Of a stretch of DNA of 15,389 bases, positions 1 to 7,855 are shown in pieces. Numbering within the stretch: position 1 is the first letter of the stretch; every line of letters begins with the position of its first letter. Origin of the DNA: Glaciecola sp964643575 (GTDB taxonomy: Bacteria; Pseudomonadota; Gammaproteobacteria; Enterobacterales; Alteromonadaceae); assembly GCA_964643575.1 (NCBI GenBank), contig CAZXTD010000097.1:1-15389 (forward strand), given 5' to 3'. Both the position numbers and the translations under genes were made by a program. Under the pieces are notes generated by a model. The model was not told the DNA's origin and searched no databases. It saw nothing but the letters and a program-made list of their open reading frames with translations.

Positions 1-150
1 GAAATACAAAAAACAAAAGACTTAGCTGGATTTTGGCAAGGGAGTTATAGCGAAGTACAAAAAGACATGAAAGGCCGTTACCCCAAACACTTTTGGCCCG
101 ATTCACCCGCAAACGCACAAGCGACGACTAAAACAAAAAAACATATGTGA
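1..150 (+). CDS. hrpB: ATP-dependent helicase HrpB, C-terminal end (partial)
   Basis: Frame 1 is open from the first base to a TGA at 148-150 and gives the last 49 residues of a protein that begins upstream of the window. The segment DLAGFWQGSYSEVQKDMKGR followed by YPKHFWPDSP matches the conserved C-terminal tail of HrpB, a DExH-box helicase of the DEAH/RHA group. The helicase core lies outside the window, so only the family tail can be judged. It ends in a short lysine- and threonine-rich stretch, as is usual for HrpB. The stop lies 4 bp from the stop of the convergent GGDEF-EAL gene, leaving no room for a separate terminator. The biological role of HrpB is poorly defined. Confidence 0.85.
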   Translation, partial: EIQKTKDLAGFWQGSYSEVQKDMKGRYPKHFWPDSPANAQATTKTKKHM

Positions 151-154
151 TATG

Positions 155-2191
155 CTAACTTGCGGATTTTGTTTTAGCCTTACTCCACGTTTGCAGCTTA
201 GCCATACTCATAGGTTTCGCGAAGTAGTAACCTTGTAACAGATGTACACCGAGTTGCTGCGCTTTAGGCACCTGATTTTTGTTTTCGATTCCTTCTAATA
301 CAATATCGAAGTCTAATTTATCTGATATCGTGCCAATAGCTTCAATAATGGCGTCTCCACCTGCGTCCCAATTATCTACAAATGATTTATCAATTTTCAA
401 TATTTTAGGGGAAATCTGCTGCAGTTGCGACAATGATGAATACCCTGTACCAAAATCATCAATAGCAATATTAAAACCGGCCGCTTTGAGCTGATTTAAG
501 TTATTAATTAAGGTATCGGTGTTTGTGGTGAGTAAGGTTTCAGTTACTTCAACAAATATCTGCGCGGGTTTAATAGCATAGCTTGCGAATAATGAGCTGA
601 ATGTAGTCGCGATATCTTTTTGCATGAGTTGCGCGATAGAGATATTAATTGATACGCATAGATTATCGGTACACTTGAATGTAGTGAGCTCTTTCGCGAC
701 CTGCTCGGCAACCCAAACCCCAACGTTTTGTATAAATCCAAATTGTTCAGCAATACTGATAAACTCGTCAGGCGGAATGGTCTCGTCGTTTTTTTGCCAA
801 CGAATTAATGCTTCGGCAAATAATATTGTGTTTGATTGAGTATCAACAACAGGTTGAAAAACCAAGTAAAACTCATTGTTAGTAATCGCGCTTGCAAGGC
901 CGTCTTTAATATAAGCTTGCCGTGTAATAGATTCTTGCATATCGCAACTAAACAAACGTACATTGCCCTTTGCATCATTCTTTTGCTGATACATCGCAAT
1001 ATCAGCGTGAGCAATAAGTTCAGATTCTGAGTGCCCATGAATAGGATATAGACACACACCAATAGTCGCACTAACTGATACTGAGCCGGCTTTAGTATTA
1101 ATAGGGTGTGATAAAACTGTAATGAGTGAATTAGCTAAAACACATATTTCTTTTTCGTCATTGTCATTAGTAGTGGCTAAAAATTCATCGCCACCCCAAC
1201 GACACAACAAACCGTCTTTCTGCCGTAAGCTTGTTAATCGTTGCGCAACCGAACTCAGCACAAAGTCGCCTATTTCATGTCCGTGCACGTCATTAATTGT
1301 TTTAAAACCATCGAGGTCGATAAAGAACAAAGCAAATTGTTCGCCATTTGCATCGCTTTTTTCCATTAAGGTTTTTAAGCGCGTTGAAAATGCAAAGCGA
1401 TTATTTAAATTAGTAAGAGGGTCAATGTTTGACAGCCGGTAAATTTCAGCGGTTCTTTCTTTGACCCTGGTTTCTAACATATTGTTGGCCTCCAAAATCG
1501 CTTGGTTCTTAGACGCGAGCTCTTCGACTAACTTAGCGTTTTGATAACGTATTTTGACTGTATTTAAGGTGAAGTTTGCTGAGCGAAACGCAGATATTGC
1601 AATGACGATAGTAAAGCCAAAGGCTAAACACCCTAATAAAAAGGAGAGCGCACTGCTATTTAGCACGAGCACCGTTGACAAAGGAATCATCAGCATTAAA
1701 ACATAGCTCATCGCGAGTTTTCTGCTACCAGACAACGTAGACGCGGCGCCACCGGCAAGGCCAGTGAATATCGTGATAGTCGCTGCAAGCTCGATACTAT
1801 TTGTAATCTTAGGCACAACTAAAGCGGCATAAAGCCCCCAAAGAAAACCGATACAGCAAACACCAATCGAAATATGTAGAATATGCTTATCGGCATCATA
1901 AAAACTAGTACAGCGTTGTTTTCGCCAATAGATTATTGAGAAGATGCGAGCGATAACGGCCAAGCAAAAAAGGCTAAACCAAGTAAGTTTAAGTTGAGCG
2001 TTGCCATAGCTTAAAAAGCCAAAAATGAGCACGCTAGCACACACTAATGAAACAATTACCGTTCCAATGCTTGGTCGGTCGAGTATTGCGATAAGATGCA
2101 GTCGTTCTTTTAGTGTTAGCGAAGCCTTGTCAATAACTTCGTCGCCTTTTACCTCATCACCGCTAGGCTCTTTGCTGTCTGGTTGAGCCAT
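155..2191 (-). CDS. membrane-bound GGDEF-EAL bifunctional c-di-GMP enzyme
   Basis: A 678-residue inner-membrane protein predicted to make and/or degrade cyclic di-GMP. About six hydrophobic segments lie at roughly residues 44-63, 69-89, 106-126, 134-155, 158-177 and 181-202, and form an uncharacterised membrane sensor. A charged, probably coiled-coil linker (about 215-255) follows. The GGDEF domain (about 255-415) has DLDGFKTIND, GHEIGD and an intact GGDEF at 333-337. The EAL domain (about 430-670) has EAL at 460-462, then SINIS, EVTET, DDFGTGYSSL, KIDKSF, LEGIE and QGYYFAKP, so the residues for Mg binding and hydrolysis look complete. Both domains are predicted competent; which activity dominates cannot be told. 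An RxxD-like RQKD sits one residue further from GGDEF than a canonical inhibitory site. The start is the only upstream Met; no strong ribosome binding site is visible. It is encoded downstream of the sigma factor gene on the same strand, 158 bp away, so probably a separate transcript. Confidence 0.92.
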   Translation of the reverse strand: MAQPDSKEPSGDEVKGDEVIDKASLTLKERLHLIAILDRPSIGTVIVSLVCASVLIFGFLSYGNAQLKLTWFSLFCLAVIARIFSIIYWRKQRCTSFYDADKHILHISIGVCCIGFLWGLYAALVVPKITNSIELAATITIFTGLAGGAASTLSGSRKLAMSYVLMLMIPLSTVLVLNSSALSFLLGCLAFGFTIVIAISAFRSANFTLNTVKIRYQNAKLVEELASKNQAILEANNMLETRVKERTAEIYRLSNIDPLTNLNNRFAFSTRLKTLMEKSDANGEQFALFFIDLDGFKTINDVHGHEIGDFVLSSVAQRLTSLRQKDGLLCRWGGDEFLATTNDNDEKEICVLANSLITVLSHPINTKAGSVSVSATIGVCLYPIHGHSESELIAHADIAMYQQKNDAKGNVRLFSCDMQESITRQAYIKDGLASAITNNEFYLVFQPVVDTQSNTILFAEALIRWQKNDETIPPDEFISIAEQFGFIQNVGVWVAEQVAKELTTFKCTDNLCVSINISIAQLMQKDIATTFSSLFASYAIKPAQIFVEVTETLLTTNTDTLINNLNQLKAAGFNIAIDDFGTGYSSLSQLQQISPKILKIDKSFVDNWDAGGDAIIEAIGTISDKLDFDIVLEGIENKNQVPKAQQLGVHLLQGYYFAKPMSMAKLQTWSKAKTKSAS

Positions 2192-2268
2192 ATTATGTTT
2201 ACGCCAATAAACTTGCCATAGCGTAAATTAAACTACAACTAGCGCCATAAAGCGATGTTTTTACGAAA

Positions 2269-2297
2269 ATAACGGGCGCTGAGTTGGCATCCGTTAT
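2269..2297. repeat. inverted repeat, possible sigma-gene terminator or operator
   Basis: Arms ATAACGG (2269-2275) and CCGTTAT (2291-2297) are perfectly complementary and flank a 15-nt loop. The repeat lies between the end of the sigma factor gene and the start of the GGDEF-EAL gene, both on the minus strand. Read on the minus strand the second arm runs into only four Ts, so it is a weak terminator at best. A regulator site for the GGDEF-EAL gene is the alternative. The rest of the 2192-2349 interval is AT-rich and shows nothing else clear. Confidence 0.35.
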
Positions 2298-2349
2298 CGA
2301 TGCCCAAGACAAATAGTTCAAAGATCTAAATTTTTCTGTTTCAGTTTGG

Positions 2350-2961
2350 TTATCTATTCCTTGTTATAAAGTCAGTCACAATCCCATTGTTGAGTTCGAT
2401 TTCACAGCAATTAATTAAGGCGTCTTTGAGATGTGCTCGACCACGCGATAATCGGCTTTTGACTGCTGACTCGCTTAAGTTCATTGCCTTTGCAATATCT
2501 TTAATTGTCTGGCCTTCAAAGTCTTTCAGTAAAACGACTTGTGAATATGTACTGGGTAGCAGCTCAGCAAAAGGTTTTAAACAATGCGTAAATAAATGAT
2601 GCACTTCTAAATCAATCTCGTCTTGAATATCTGCTATATCATCACTCGAATGCTCGCAAAAGTTTGCAATCCCTTGTTTTTGGCGCCTAAAATAATCAAG
2701 CATTTGGTTATTCATAACACGCTTTAACCAAGCTTGTATATTTTTTATATCAACGCCTTCAGACTGACTCAATGCCTTTACAAATGCATCCTGAAAGATG
2801 TCTTCAGCCAAGTGTTTGTTTTTAAGCCGCGAGTGCAAGTAGCCTATCATTTGCTGTTTTAAGGCAACATAAGACTGAGCAACAAGGGTATTGAGTGGTG
2901 AATGATTACCTCTGTCTACTGAATCAATCATCGCTACCTTAGCCGTTTGTATTTGTGTCAT
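2350..2961 (-). CDS. ECF-type RNA polymerase sigma factor, SigZ-like
   Basis: A 203-residue sigma-70 family protein of the ECF type: region 2 at about residues 30-95 (AEDIFQDAFVKAL, then DYFRRQK) and region 4 at about 130-182 (LPSTYSQVVLLKDFEGQTI, then the helix-turn-helix LSESAVKSRLSRGRAHLK). Regions 1 and 3 are absent. After region 4 there is a short tail with vicinal Cys185-Cys186 followed by EIELNNGIVTDF, which resembles the CC-x-E-x-D-x-x-G tail of the SigZ group; the further terminal cysteine cluster of some SigZ proteins is missing. The start ATG overlaps the stop of the upstream ArsI/CadI-type gene (ATGA at 2958-2961), with a GGAG ribosome binding site at 2967-2970, so the two are probably translationally coupled. 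No recognisable anti-sigma gene is adjacent. Regulation through the cysteines, or by the partner enzyme, is inference. Confidence 0.9.
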   Translation of the reverse strand: MTQIQTAKVAMIDSVDRGNHSPLNTLVAQSYVALKQQMIGYLHSRLKNKHLAEDIFQDAFVKALSQSEGVDIKNIQAWLKRVMNNQMLDYFRRQKQGIANFCEHSSDDIADIQDEIDLEVHHLFTHCLKPFAELLPSTYSQVVLLKDFEGQTIKDIAKAMNLSESAVKSRLSRGRAHLKDALINCCEIELNNGIVTDFITRNR

Positions 2962-3389
2962 AAGGTCTCCTTCGCTTGTTGTAAAATACTACACTTTGTA
3001 TCGCTTTTACCATAAGTCTCGAGCGAGTCGTGAGTATGAAAAATTTCCCAAGCTGTGTCTTGTGGGTCCACTAGCCATAATTTTCGGCTTTGAGCGTAAC
3101 AGCAGTTTGCGTCTTCTTGAGGTACTTGTTGTGTACGTGACTTGCTTGTCATCTCGCGCGACTTAAGCAAAGCATCAAAGCTCGCTTGGTCTTCAATTTC
3201 GATACCGATATGGTTGATACCAGTTTTATCGCCGTGTGTTGATAGTGCAAAGTTAATATATGGGTCGTCTAACATCCACTTTGCATAATCAGGCTGGGTA
3301 ACACTTGGTTGTGTTGCAAATAAGTTTGAATAAAATTCAATGTTTGCTGCTAAGTCATCTACTCGAAGGTGTATGTGGAATCGTTTCAT
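2958..3389 (-). CDS. ArsI/CadI-family VOC metalloenzyme
   Basis: A 143-residue single-chain member of the vicinal oxygen chelate (glyoxalase/dioxygenase) superfamily. The N-terminus MKRFHIHLRVDDL, the segment PDYAKWMLDDP and the segment NHIGIEI are hallmarks of the ArsI/CadI group. The putative metal ligands His5, His60 and Glu115 (AWEIFHT) are present, and so is the vicinal pair Cys96-Cys97 (NCCYA), which in ArsI C-As lyases binds trivalent organoarsenicals. Likely role: cytosolic Fe(II)-dependent cleavage of the C-As bond of methyl- or aromatic arsenicals, or cadmium-type metal handling; the sequence does not separate these. The start is taken at 3389 rather than the longer frame start at 3446, because homology begins here and AAGGAA lies just upstream. 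It is the first gene of an operon with the sigma factor. No arsR, arsB or arsC lies nearby. Confidence 0.88.
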   Translation of the reverse strand: MKRFHIHLRVDDLAANIEFYSNLFATQPSVTQPDYAKWMLDDPYINFALSTHGDKTGINHIGIEIEDQASFDALLKSREMTSKSRTQQVPQEDANCCYAQSRKLWLVDPQDTAWEIFHTHDSLETYGKSDTKCSILQQAKETL

Positions 3390-3420
3390 GTGTTTTCCTT
3401 TTTTATGATTGCATTTTAAA

Positions 3421-3444
3421 GACGTAGAAAAAGGTAAAAGTCGC
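3421..3444 (-). promoter_or_regulatory. candidate ECF-type promoter for the arsI/cadI-sigma operon
   Basis: On the minus strand GCGAC (3440-3444) is followed after 15 nt by CGTC (3421-3424). This has the general form of ECF-sigma promoters, with a purine/AC -35 element and a CGTC -10 element. It would start transcription about 20-25 nt before the ATG at 3389, just ahead of the AAGGAA ribosome binding site. ECF sigma genes are often autoregulated, which makes the position sensible. The match is short and could be chance. Confidence 0.35.
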
Positions 3445-3538
3445 AAAAATTTGAATATTATTTTAATTTTTGTAAAAGAATTGGGGTATTCTTCACTGAT
3501 AAATCAAAATCTTTAATTCTATTAATAAGTGAAGTCTT

Positions 3539-4105
3539 ATGCCTAAAGCGAGTGAAATTAAAAAGAACGCGGTAATCGAACACAACTCAAAAGTTTATTT
3601 TGTTAAGGATATTGCCAAGCTAACCCCGAGCGGGCGAGCGGGCGCAAGCCTCTATAGAATGCGCTTGTATGAGGTTGGTACAGGGGCAAAAGCAGATGAA
3701 AGCTTTAAAGCCGATGAAATGATCAATACGGCCGAATTCAGTAAAAAGAAAGTGACATTTTCGTACGTAGACGGTAACGAATATGTGTTTATGGATAACG
3801 AAGACTACACGCCGTATTCCTTAGACAAAGAAACCATTAGCGAAGAACTTTTGTTTATTGATGAAGACACCCAAGGCTTACAAATACTTATTGTTGAAGA
3901 TAGCCCTGTGGGCATTGAATTGCCAGCGTCTGTAGACTTAGTGATTACCGAAACCGACCCTTCAATTAAGGGTGCATCAGCGAGTGCCAGAACAAAACCC
4001 GCGACACTATCAACAGGATTAGTGGTGCAGGTGCCAGAGTACATCTCTAGTGGTGAAAAAATTAAGATAAATACAGCAGAGTCTAAATTTACGAGCCGCG
4101 CATAG
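3539..4105 (+). CDS. efpL: elongation factor P-like protein EfpL (YeiP)
   Basis: A 188-residue EF-P paralogue of the YeiP/EfpL family, which binds between the P and E sites of the ribosome and relieves stalling at proline-rich sequences. The N-terminal KOW-like domain (about residues 1-62) contains VKDIAKLTPSGRAGASLYRM. The loop tip carries Arg33 in place of the modified lysine of EF-P, which is the EfpL signature, so no beta-lysylation is expected. Two OB-type domains follow (FKADEM, YVFMDNEDYTPYS, then the C-terminal domain ending near residue 188). Length is normal for the family. The start follows an A/G-rich AAGTGAAG, a modest ribosome binding site. It is divergent from the arsI/cadI-sigma operon with about 150 bp between the starts. 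No terminator is visible after the stop. Confidence 0.93.
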   Translation: MPKASEIKKNAVIEHNSKVYFVKDIAKLTPSGRAGASLYRMRLYEVGTGAKADESFKADEMINTAEFSKKKVTFSYVDGNEYVFMDNEDYTPYSLDKETISEELLFIDEDTQGLQILIVEDSPVGIELPASVDLVITETDPSIKGASASARTKPATLSTGLVVQVPEYISSGEKIKINTAESKFTSRA

Positions 4106-4226
4106 CTGTATAGCATGGGTTTTTATTGATTCTTAATTGATGAATACGTATGTAACTGTTTTAACAAACCATTAACGGTTATCCTGATGCTTGTGTTAAT
4201 ACAATATTCAAGCTGAGGGAACAATT
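4106..4226 (+). promoter_or_regulatory. leader and promoter region of the amylase gene
   Basis: This 121-bp interval holds a -10-like TACAAT at 4200-4205 without a convincing -35, and a good ribosome binding site GAGGGA at 4215-4220, six bases before the GTG start. Two dyads could be operators: ATACGTAT at 4144-4151 (perfect, CG centre) and AACCATTAACGGTT at 4167-4180 (12 of 14 positions symmetric). Neither has been tied to a regulator. Confidence 0.35.
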
Positions 4227-6242
4227 GTGGCGGTTTATCTTAAAAAGAACGTATATTCATTTTCTGTTGGGCCTAAAAAACTTGCAAAGGGGCTTGGCTT
4301 TTTTTGCGCTTCAGTATTGTTACTTGCGTGCTCTGAGCAACCATCATCTAATCAAGAAATACGGTCGCAGGCTAATGAGGTGGAAGTGAAACACGAACAA
4401 AACTCGCAAGCCTTGCAGCAAACGCCGCTAGACCTTCACCATACTCAAGGAGAAGGCAAACCTGTTATTTACCAAGTGTTTACTCGGCTTTTTGGAAACA
4501 CCAACACCACTAACAAACCTTGGGGGACGATAGACGAAAATGGTGTCGGCAAATTTGCTGACTTTAATGACGCCGCCCTTCAAGGAATTAAAGAACTCGG
4601 CACCTCATATATTTGGTACACCGGTGTGCCTCACCATGCTGTTATTAACGACTACTCGGCTTATGGTATTTCACTTGACGACCCTGACGTGGTTAAAGGC
4701 CGTGCTGGCTCGCCCTATGCCGTAAAAGACTATTATGACGTTAACCCCGACCTTGCCATTGACCCCGCAAACCGCTTAGCCGAATTTGAAGCGCTTATTA
4801 CCCGCACCCATAAAAATGGCATGAAAGTGATTATTGATATTGTGCCTAACCATGTTGCTCGTCAATACGAATCAACGCTTTTGCCAGAAGGGCAGAGTAA
4901 TTTTGGTGAAAATGATGACGTGACGCTTGAGTATGCAAAACACAATAACTTTTACTATATACAAGGCAAGTCTTTTGAAGTGCCCGATGGCGAAAATGGC
5001 TATCAGCCATTAGGCGGTGAAGCACATCCGCTTGCCGATGCTATGTTTGACGAGTCGCCGGCGAAATGGACAGGCAATGGTTCGCGCGCAGCAAAACCCA
5101 ATGCAAACGATTGGTACGAAACGGTAAAAGTGAATTATGGCGTGCGCCCTGACGGCAGCTATGACTTTCCTCAATTGCCAGAAGGTTATGCTGAACAACC
5201 ACATCAAGCCCATTATGCGTTTTGGCAGCAACAACAAGATTTACCTGACTCTTGGTACAAATTTGAAGCTATTGTTCACTATTGGCTCGACAAAGGTGTA
5301 GACGGTTTTAGATATGATATGGCTGAAATGGTGCCAGTCGAATTTTGGTCTTTCCTAAACTCTTCAATTAAAGCGAAACATCCAGACGCTCTGCTACTGG
5401 CTGAAGTATATAACCCTGCGCTTTATCGCGACTATTTGCATATTGGCAAAATGGATTATTTGTACGACAAGGTTGAGTTTTACGACAACTTAAAGTGGTT
5501 AATGCAAGGTAAAGGCGAAGCCCAATCCCTTGAAAACATCCAAGCAAGTCTAGCGGATATTGAAGAGCACATGCTGCACTTTTTAGAAAATCACGACGAA
5601 CAGCGTATTGCTAGCCCCGACTTTGCAGGCAGCGCACAAATGGGTAAACCAGCTCTGGCCGTGTCTGCGCTAATCAGCCGGTCACCTACCATGTTATATT
5701 TTGGCCAGGATGTGGGTGAGGATGGGTCTGAAGAAACCGGTTTTGGCGACCCTACGCGCACCACTATTTTTGATTATGCAGGTGTGCCAGCGCATCAGCG
5801 TTGGATGAATTATGGCGCTTTTGATGGCGCAGATTTGAGCGATGAAGAAAAAATCTTACGGCAGTTTTATATAGATGTGATGAATATTTCGGCTCATCAC
5901 GCGTCGATGCAAGGTGAGTATTTGAGCTTGCATTCACTTAATGTTGGGCAGGCAAAAGAGGGTGGTTACAGCCAAAATCAATTTGCTTTTTTACGTGCTA
6001 GCAATGAAAGCGCGCTAGTCGTACTAACAAACTTCTCAAACCAAGTGAGTAATTTTGAGCTAGTACTGCCGAATGAATGGGCGCAAGAACAAGGTTTTTC
6101 TGGCAGAAGCTATCCGCTTATGGATCTAATAACAGAACAACAAAACACGCTTGAGCTTGTGAGTGGACAATGGACAGTTGACGTTAGCTTGCCGCCTTTG
6201 GGGGTATATGTTTATGAGCTTAGATTGCCAAATGCAAACTAA
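4227..6242 (+). CDS. GH13 family alpha-amylase, lipoprotein
   Basis: A 671-residue glycoside hydrolase family 13 enzyme, expected to hydrolyse alpha-1,4-glucans (starch, glycogen, maltodextrins) by the retaining mechanism. All four family motifs are present: region I DIVPNH at 204-209, region II GFRYDMAE with nucleophile Asp364, region III LLAEVY with acid/base Glu393, region IV FLENHDEQR with His456 and Asp457. A C-terminal beta domain ends at VYVYELRLP. The N-terminus is a type II signal peptide with lipobox LLAC (Cys35). Ser follows the cysteine, so outer-membrane sorting is likely, with the enzyme facing the periplasm or the surface. About 20 residues precede the hydrophobic core, unusually long. 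The GTG start is supported by GAGGGA at the right spacing, and no ATG alternative precedes the lipobox. It is convergent with the halogenase and close to a lacI-type gene, consistent with an alpha-glucan utilisation locus. Substrate is inferred. Confidence 0.93.
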   Translation: MAVYLKKNVYSFSVGPKKLAKGLGFFCASVLLLACSEQPSSNQEIRSQANEVEVKHEQNSQALQQTPLDLHHTQGEGKPVIYQVFTRLFGNTNTTNKPWGTIDENGVGKFADFNDAALQGIKELGTSYIWYTGVPHHAVINDYSAYGISLDDPDVVKGRAGSPYAVKDYYDVNPDLAIDPANRLAEFEALITRTHKNGMKVIIDIVPNHVARQYESTLLPEGQSNFGENDDVTLEYAKHNNFYYIQGKSFEVPDGENGYQPLGGEAHPLADAMFDESPAKWTGNGSRAAKPNANDWYETVKVNYGVRPDGSYDFPQLPEGYAEQPHQAHYAFWQQQQDLPDSWYKFEAIVHYWLDKGVDGFRYDMAEMVPVEFWSFLNSSIKAKHPDALLLAEVYNPALYRDYLHIGKMDYLYDKVEFYDNLKWLMQGKGEAQSLENIQASLADIEEHMLHFLENHDEQRIASPDFAGSAQMGKPALAVSALISRSPTMLYFGQDVGEDGSEETGFGDPTRTTIFDYAGVPAHQRWMNYGAFDGADLSDEEKILRQFYIDVMNISAHHASMQGEYLSLHSLNVGQAKEGGYSQNQFAFLRASNESALVVLTNFSNQVSNFELVLPNEWAQEQGFSGRSYPLMDLITEQQNTLELVSGQWTVDVSLPPLGVYVYELRLPNAN

Positions 6243-6264
6243 GCTCATTGATTTAAGTAACGAG

Positions 6265-6318
6265 TTATACCAAAAGGCTATGCCAAAAAACTATGCCCAA
6301 AAAAGCTATGCCAACAAG
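6265..6318. repeat. short imperfect tandem repeat at a convergent junction
   Basis: The heptamer CTATGCC followed by an A-rich spacer occurs at 6278-6284, 6291-6297 and 6306-6312, with a diverged first copy TTATACC at 6265-6271. Steps are 13, 13 and 15 bp. The array fills the gap between the amylase stop and the halogenase stop, and the last copy contains the halogenase TAG (6306-6308 on the minus strand). No terminator hairpin is visible there. Confidence 0.6.
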
Positions 6319-7829
6319 TTTGAATGAGATTCAAATTGCTCACTTGTTTTTTCAATAAACGATCGTAAGCGCTCAAATTGGGGCTGATTAATAGCTGGCC
6401 CGCATTGAGGTTTAGAAAAGTATCCGTAACCCGCAAGCAAGCAGTACCAAGATAAAGCGGGGTAATACTGTGTCATCTTACGTTCAGTTAAAACAGGTGT
6501 GATGTCTTTTCCTTGATGCCAAGCATCGAGCACTGCGTCTAAGTTATCCGACAATACCTCATTCGCGCGATTGTCGCGCCAGTAAGCGGTGTCGCTTCGA
6601 GAGTTAACTTTGTAGTGGCATACAATGTAATCACGAATGCCATTATATCGGTCACATATTGATTGATTAAATCGCATTTTTGCCTGAGCATTAGGTTCGC
6701 TTTTGGAGGTAATAGTGGGTTTGATTTCTTGAATAAGTAAACCCAGCGTTTCCATCACTAAATGCAAGGCTGTTGCTTCAAGGGGTTCAATAAAGCCTTG
6801 CGCAAGGCCAACGGCGACCACGTTGTTTTTCCAGGCCTCTTTTACTTGGCCCACGCGCATTTTAATATGGCGAGCCGGAGCACATTCTGTGTTTAAGATA
6901 CTTTTATCATTGCTTGTGCTGGCAATATGCGCTCTTAGCTCTGCTTCGGCAGCTTCAAAGGTGGTATAGCGACTGCTAAATACATAGCCGTTACCTGTGC
7001 GAGTTGTTAAAGGAATGTGCCAAGCCCAGCCGTTTTCAAGCGCAGTTGCTTTCGTTTCGGCGTTGAGTTGCTCTGGCTTTGACGACGCAATAGCAATCGC
7101 GCTGTCGTTTAACAAATTATCGCTAAACGAAATAAAGGGCACCTCAAGACTTCGCTGCAGCAAATGGCTAATAAAGCCAGAGGCATCTATAAACAGGTCA
7201 CCTTTAATTATCAAGCCTGAGTCTAGTTTTATTGCACTAATGGTTTTAGTGTTTGGCGCATACTGTGCTTGAGTAAACTTACCTTCGATATGGGTAATAC
7301 CTCGCTCTTTACCCACTTTCGCTAAATACCGACCCACCAAATTGGAGTCAAAATGATAAGCATAATTGATTGGAATATTGGCCGCGCCTTTTTTCGCCTT
7401 AGGCCCTTTGCCGGTTTGGCTAAGTTGATTAGCGATAAAAAAATCATCAGGATTAGTTGCGAGGTTTTTACCTTGCTGACGCGCCATACAATGCTGTAAA
7501 AAAGCCATTGCTGTTTGTCTGTCTACAATCGAAGGGAAGGGATGAAAGTAGCGGTTTTTGTCTAAATGTTCTGTCCAATTGACAAAGCTAATACCGTTTT
7601 TGTAAGTCGCGCTACAGGCTGGCATCCATTGTTTTTCATCAATATTAAGCAAATCGAAAAAGCGCTTTAAATGGGGCGTTGAGCCTTCGCCTACGCCTAT
7701 AGTGCCAATGCTCGCGCTTTCGACAAGTGTGACTGATACATTGAATGAATTCAGCTCGTGGTTGAGCACGTTTGCAGTCATCCAACCGGCGGTGCCACCG
7801 CCCAGAATGACTATTTTTTGTATCGTCAT
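6306..7829 (-). CDS. flavin-dependent (tryptophan-type) halogenase
   Basis: A 507-residue protein of the tryptophan halogenase family (two-component FADH2-dependent halogenases). The dinucleotide-binding motif GGGTAGW is at 10-16. The catalytic lysine is Lys77 (TYKNGI; equivalent to PrnA Lys79). The halogenase motif WxWxIP is WAWHIP at 268-273. A glutamate corresponding to PrnA Glu346 is Glu351 in EPLEATAL, where classical tryptophan halogenases have EPLES, so the next residue is Ala rather than Ser. These features predict HOCl/HOBr formation and electrophilic halogenation, but the substrate need not be tryptophan. Family members beside TonB receptors and sugar genes are common in Alteromonadales, Xanthomonas and Caulobacter relatives, and some halogenate indoles. 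No flavin reductase gene is in the window. It starts 26 bp after the lacI-type gene on the same strand, with GAAGG upstream, so the two are probably one transcript. Confidence 0.92.
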   Translation of the reverse strand: MTIQKIVILGGGTAGWMTANVLNHELNSFNVSVTLVESASIGTIGVGEGSTPHLKRFFDLLNIDEKQWMPACSATYKNGISFVNWTEHLDKNRYFHPFPSIVDRQTAMAFLQHCMARQQGKNLATNPDDFFIANQLSQTGKGPKAKKGAANIPINYAYHFDSNLVGRYLAKVGKERGITHIEGKFTQAQYAPNTKTISAIKLDSGLIIKGDLFIDASGFISHLLQRSLEVPFISFSDNLLNDSAIAIASSKPEQLNAETKATALENGWAWHIPLTTRTGNGYVFSSRYTTFEAAEAELRAHIASTSNDKSILNTECAPARHIKMRVGQVKEAWKNNVVAVGLAQGFIEPLEATALHLVMETLGLLIQEIKPTITSKSEPNAQAKMRFNQSICDRYNGIRDYIVCHYKVNSRSDTAYWRDNRANEVLSDNLDAVLDAWHQGKDITPVLTERKMTQYYPALSWYCLLAGYGYFSKPQCGPAINQPQFERLRSFIEKTSEQFESHSNLLA

Positions 7830-7855
7830 TTTTTAGTTACCTTCACGAACCAGGG

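Noticed and set aside
1122..1442. Plus-strand frame of 106 codons opposite the GGDEF region
   Set aside because: It is a shadow of the well-supported minus-strand gene, with low-complexity translation and no ribosome binding site.
2958..3446. Longer 162-residue version of the ArsI/CadI-type protein starting at 3446
   Set aside because: The extra 19 residues show no family similarity and would be encoded across the candidate promoter. The ATG at 3389 has AAGGAA upstream and begins exactly at the conserved MKRFH.
3805..4116. Minus-strand 103-codon frame opposite efpL
   Set aside because: It is antisense to a clearly conserved gene and shows no motif; treated as a shadow frame.
4141..4205. CRP-type site upstream of the amylase
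   Set aside because: TTGTGTTAATACAA (4192-4205) is a near-palindrome, but lacks the TGTGA-N6-TCACA pattern, and the spacing is wrong.
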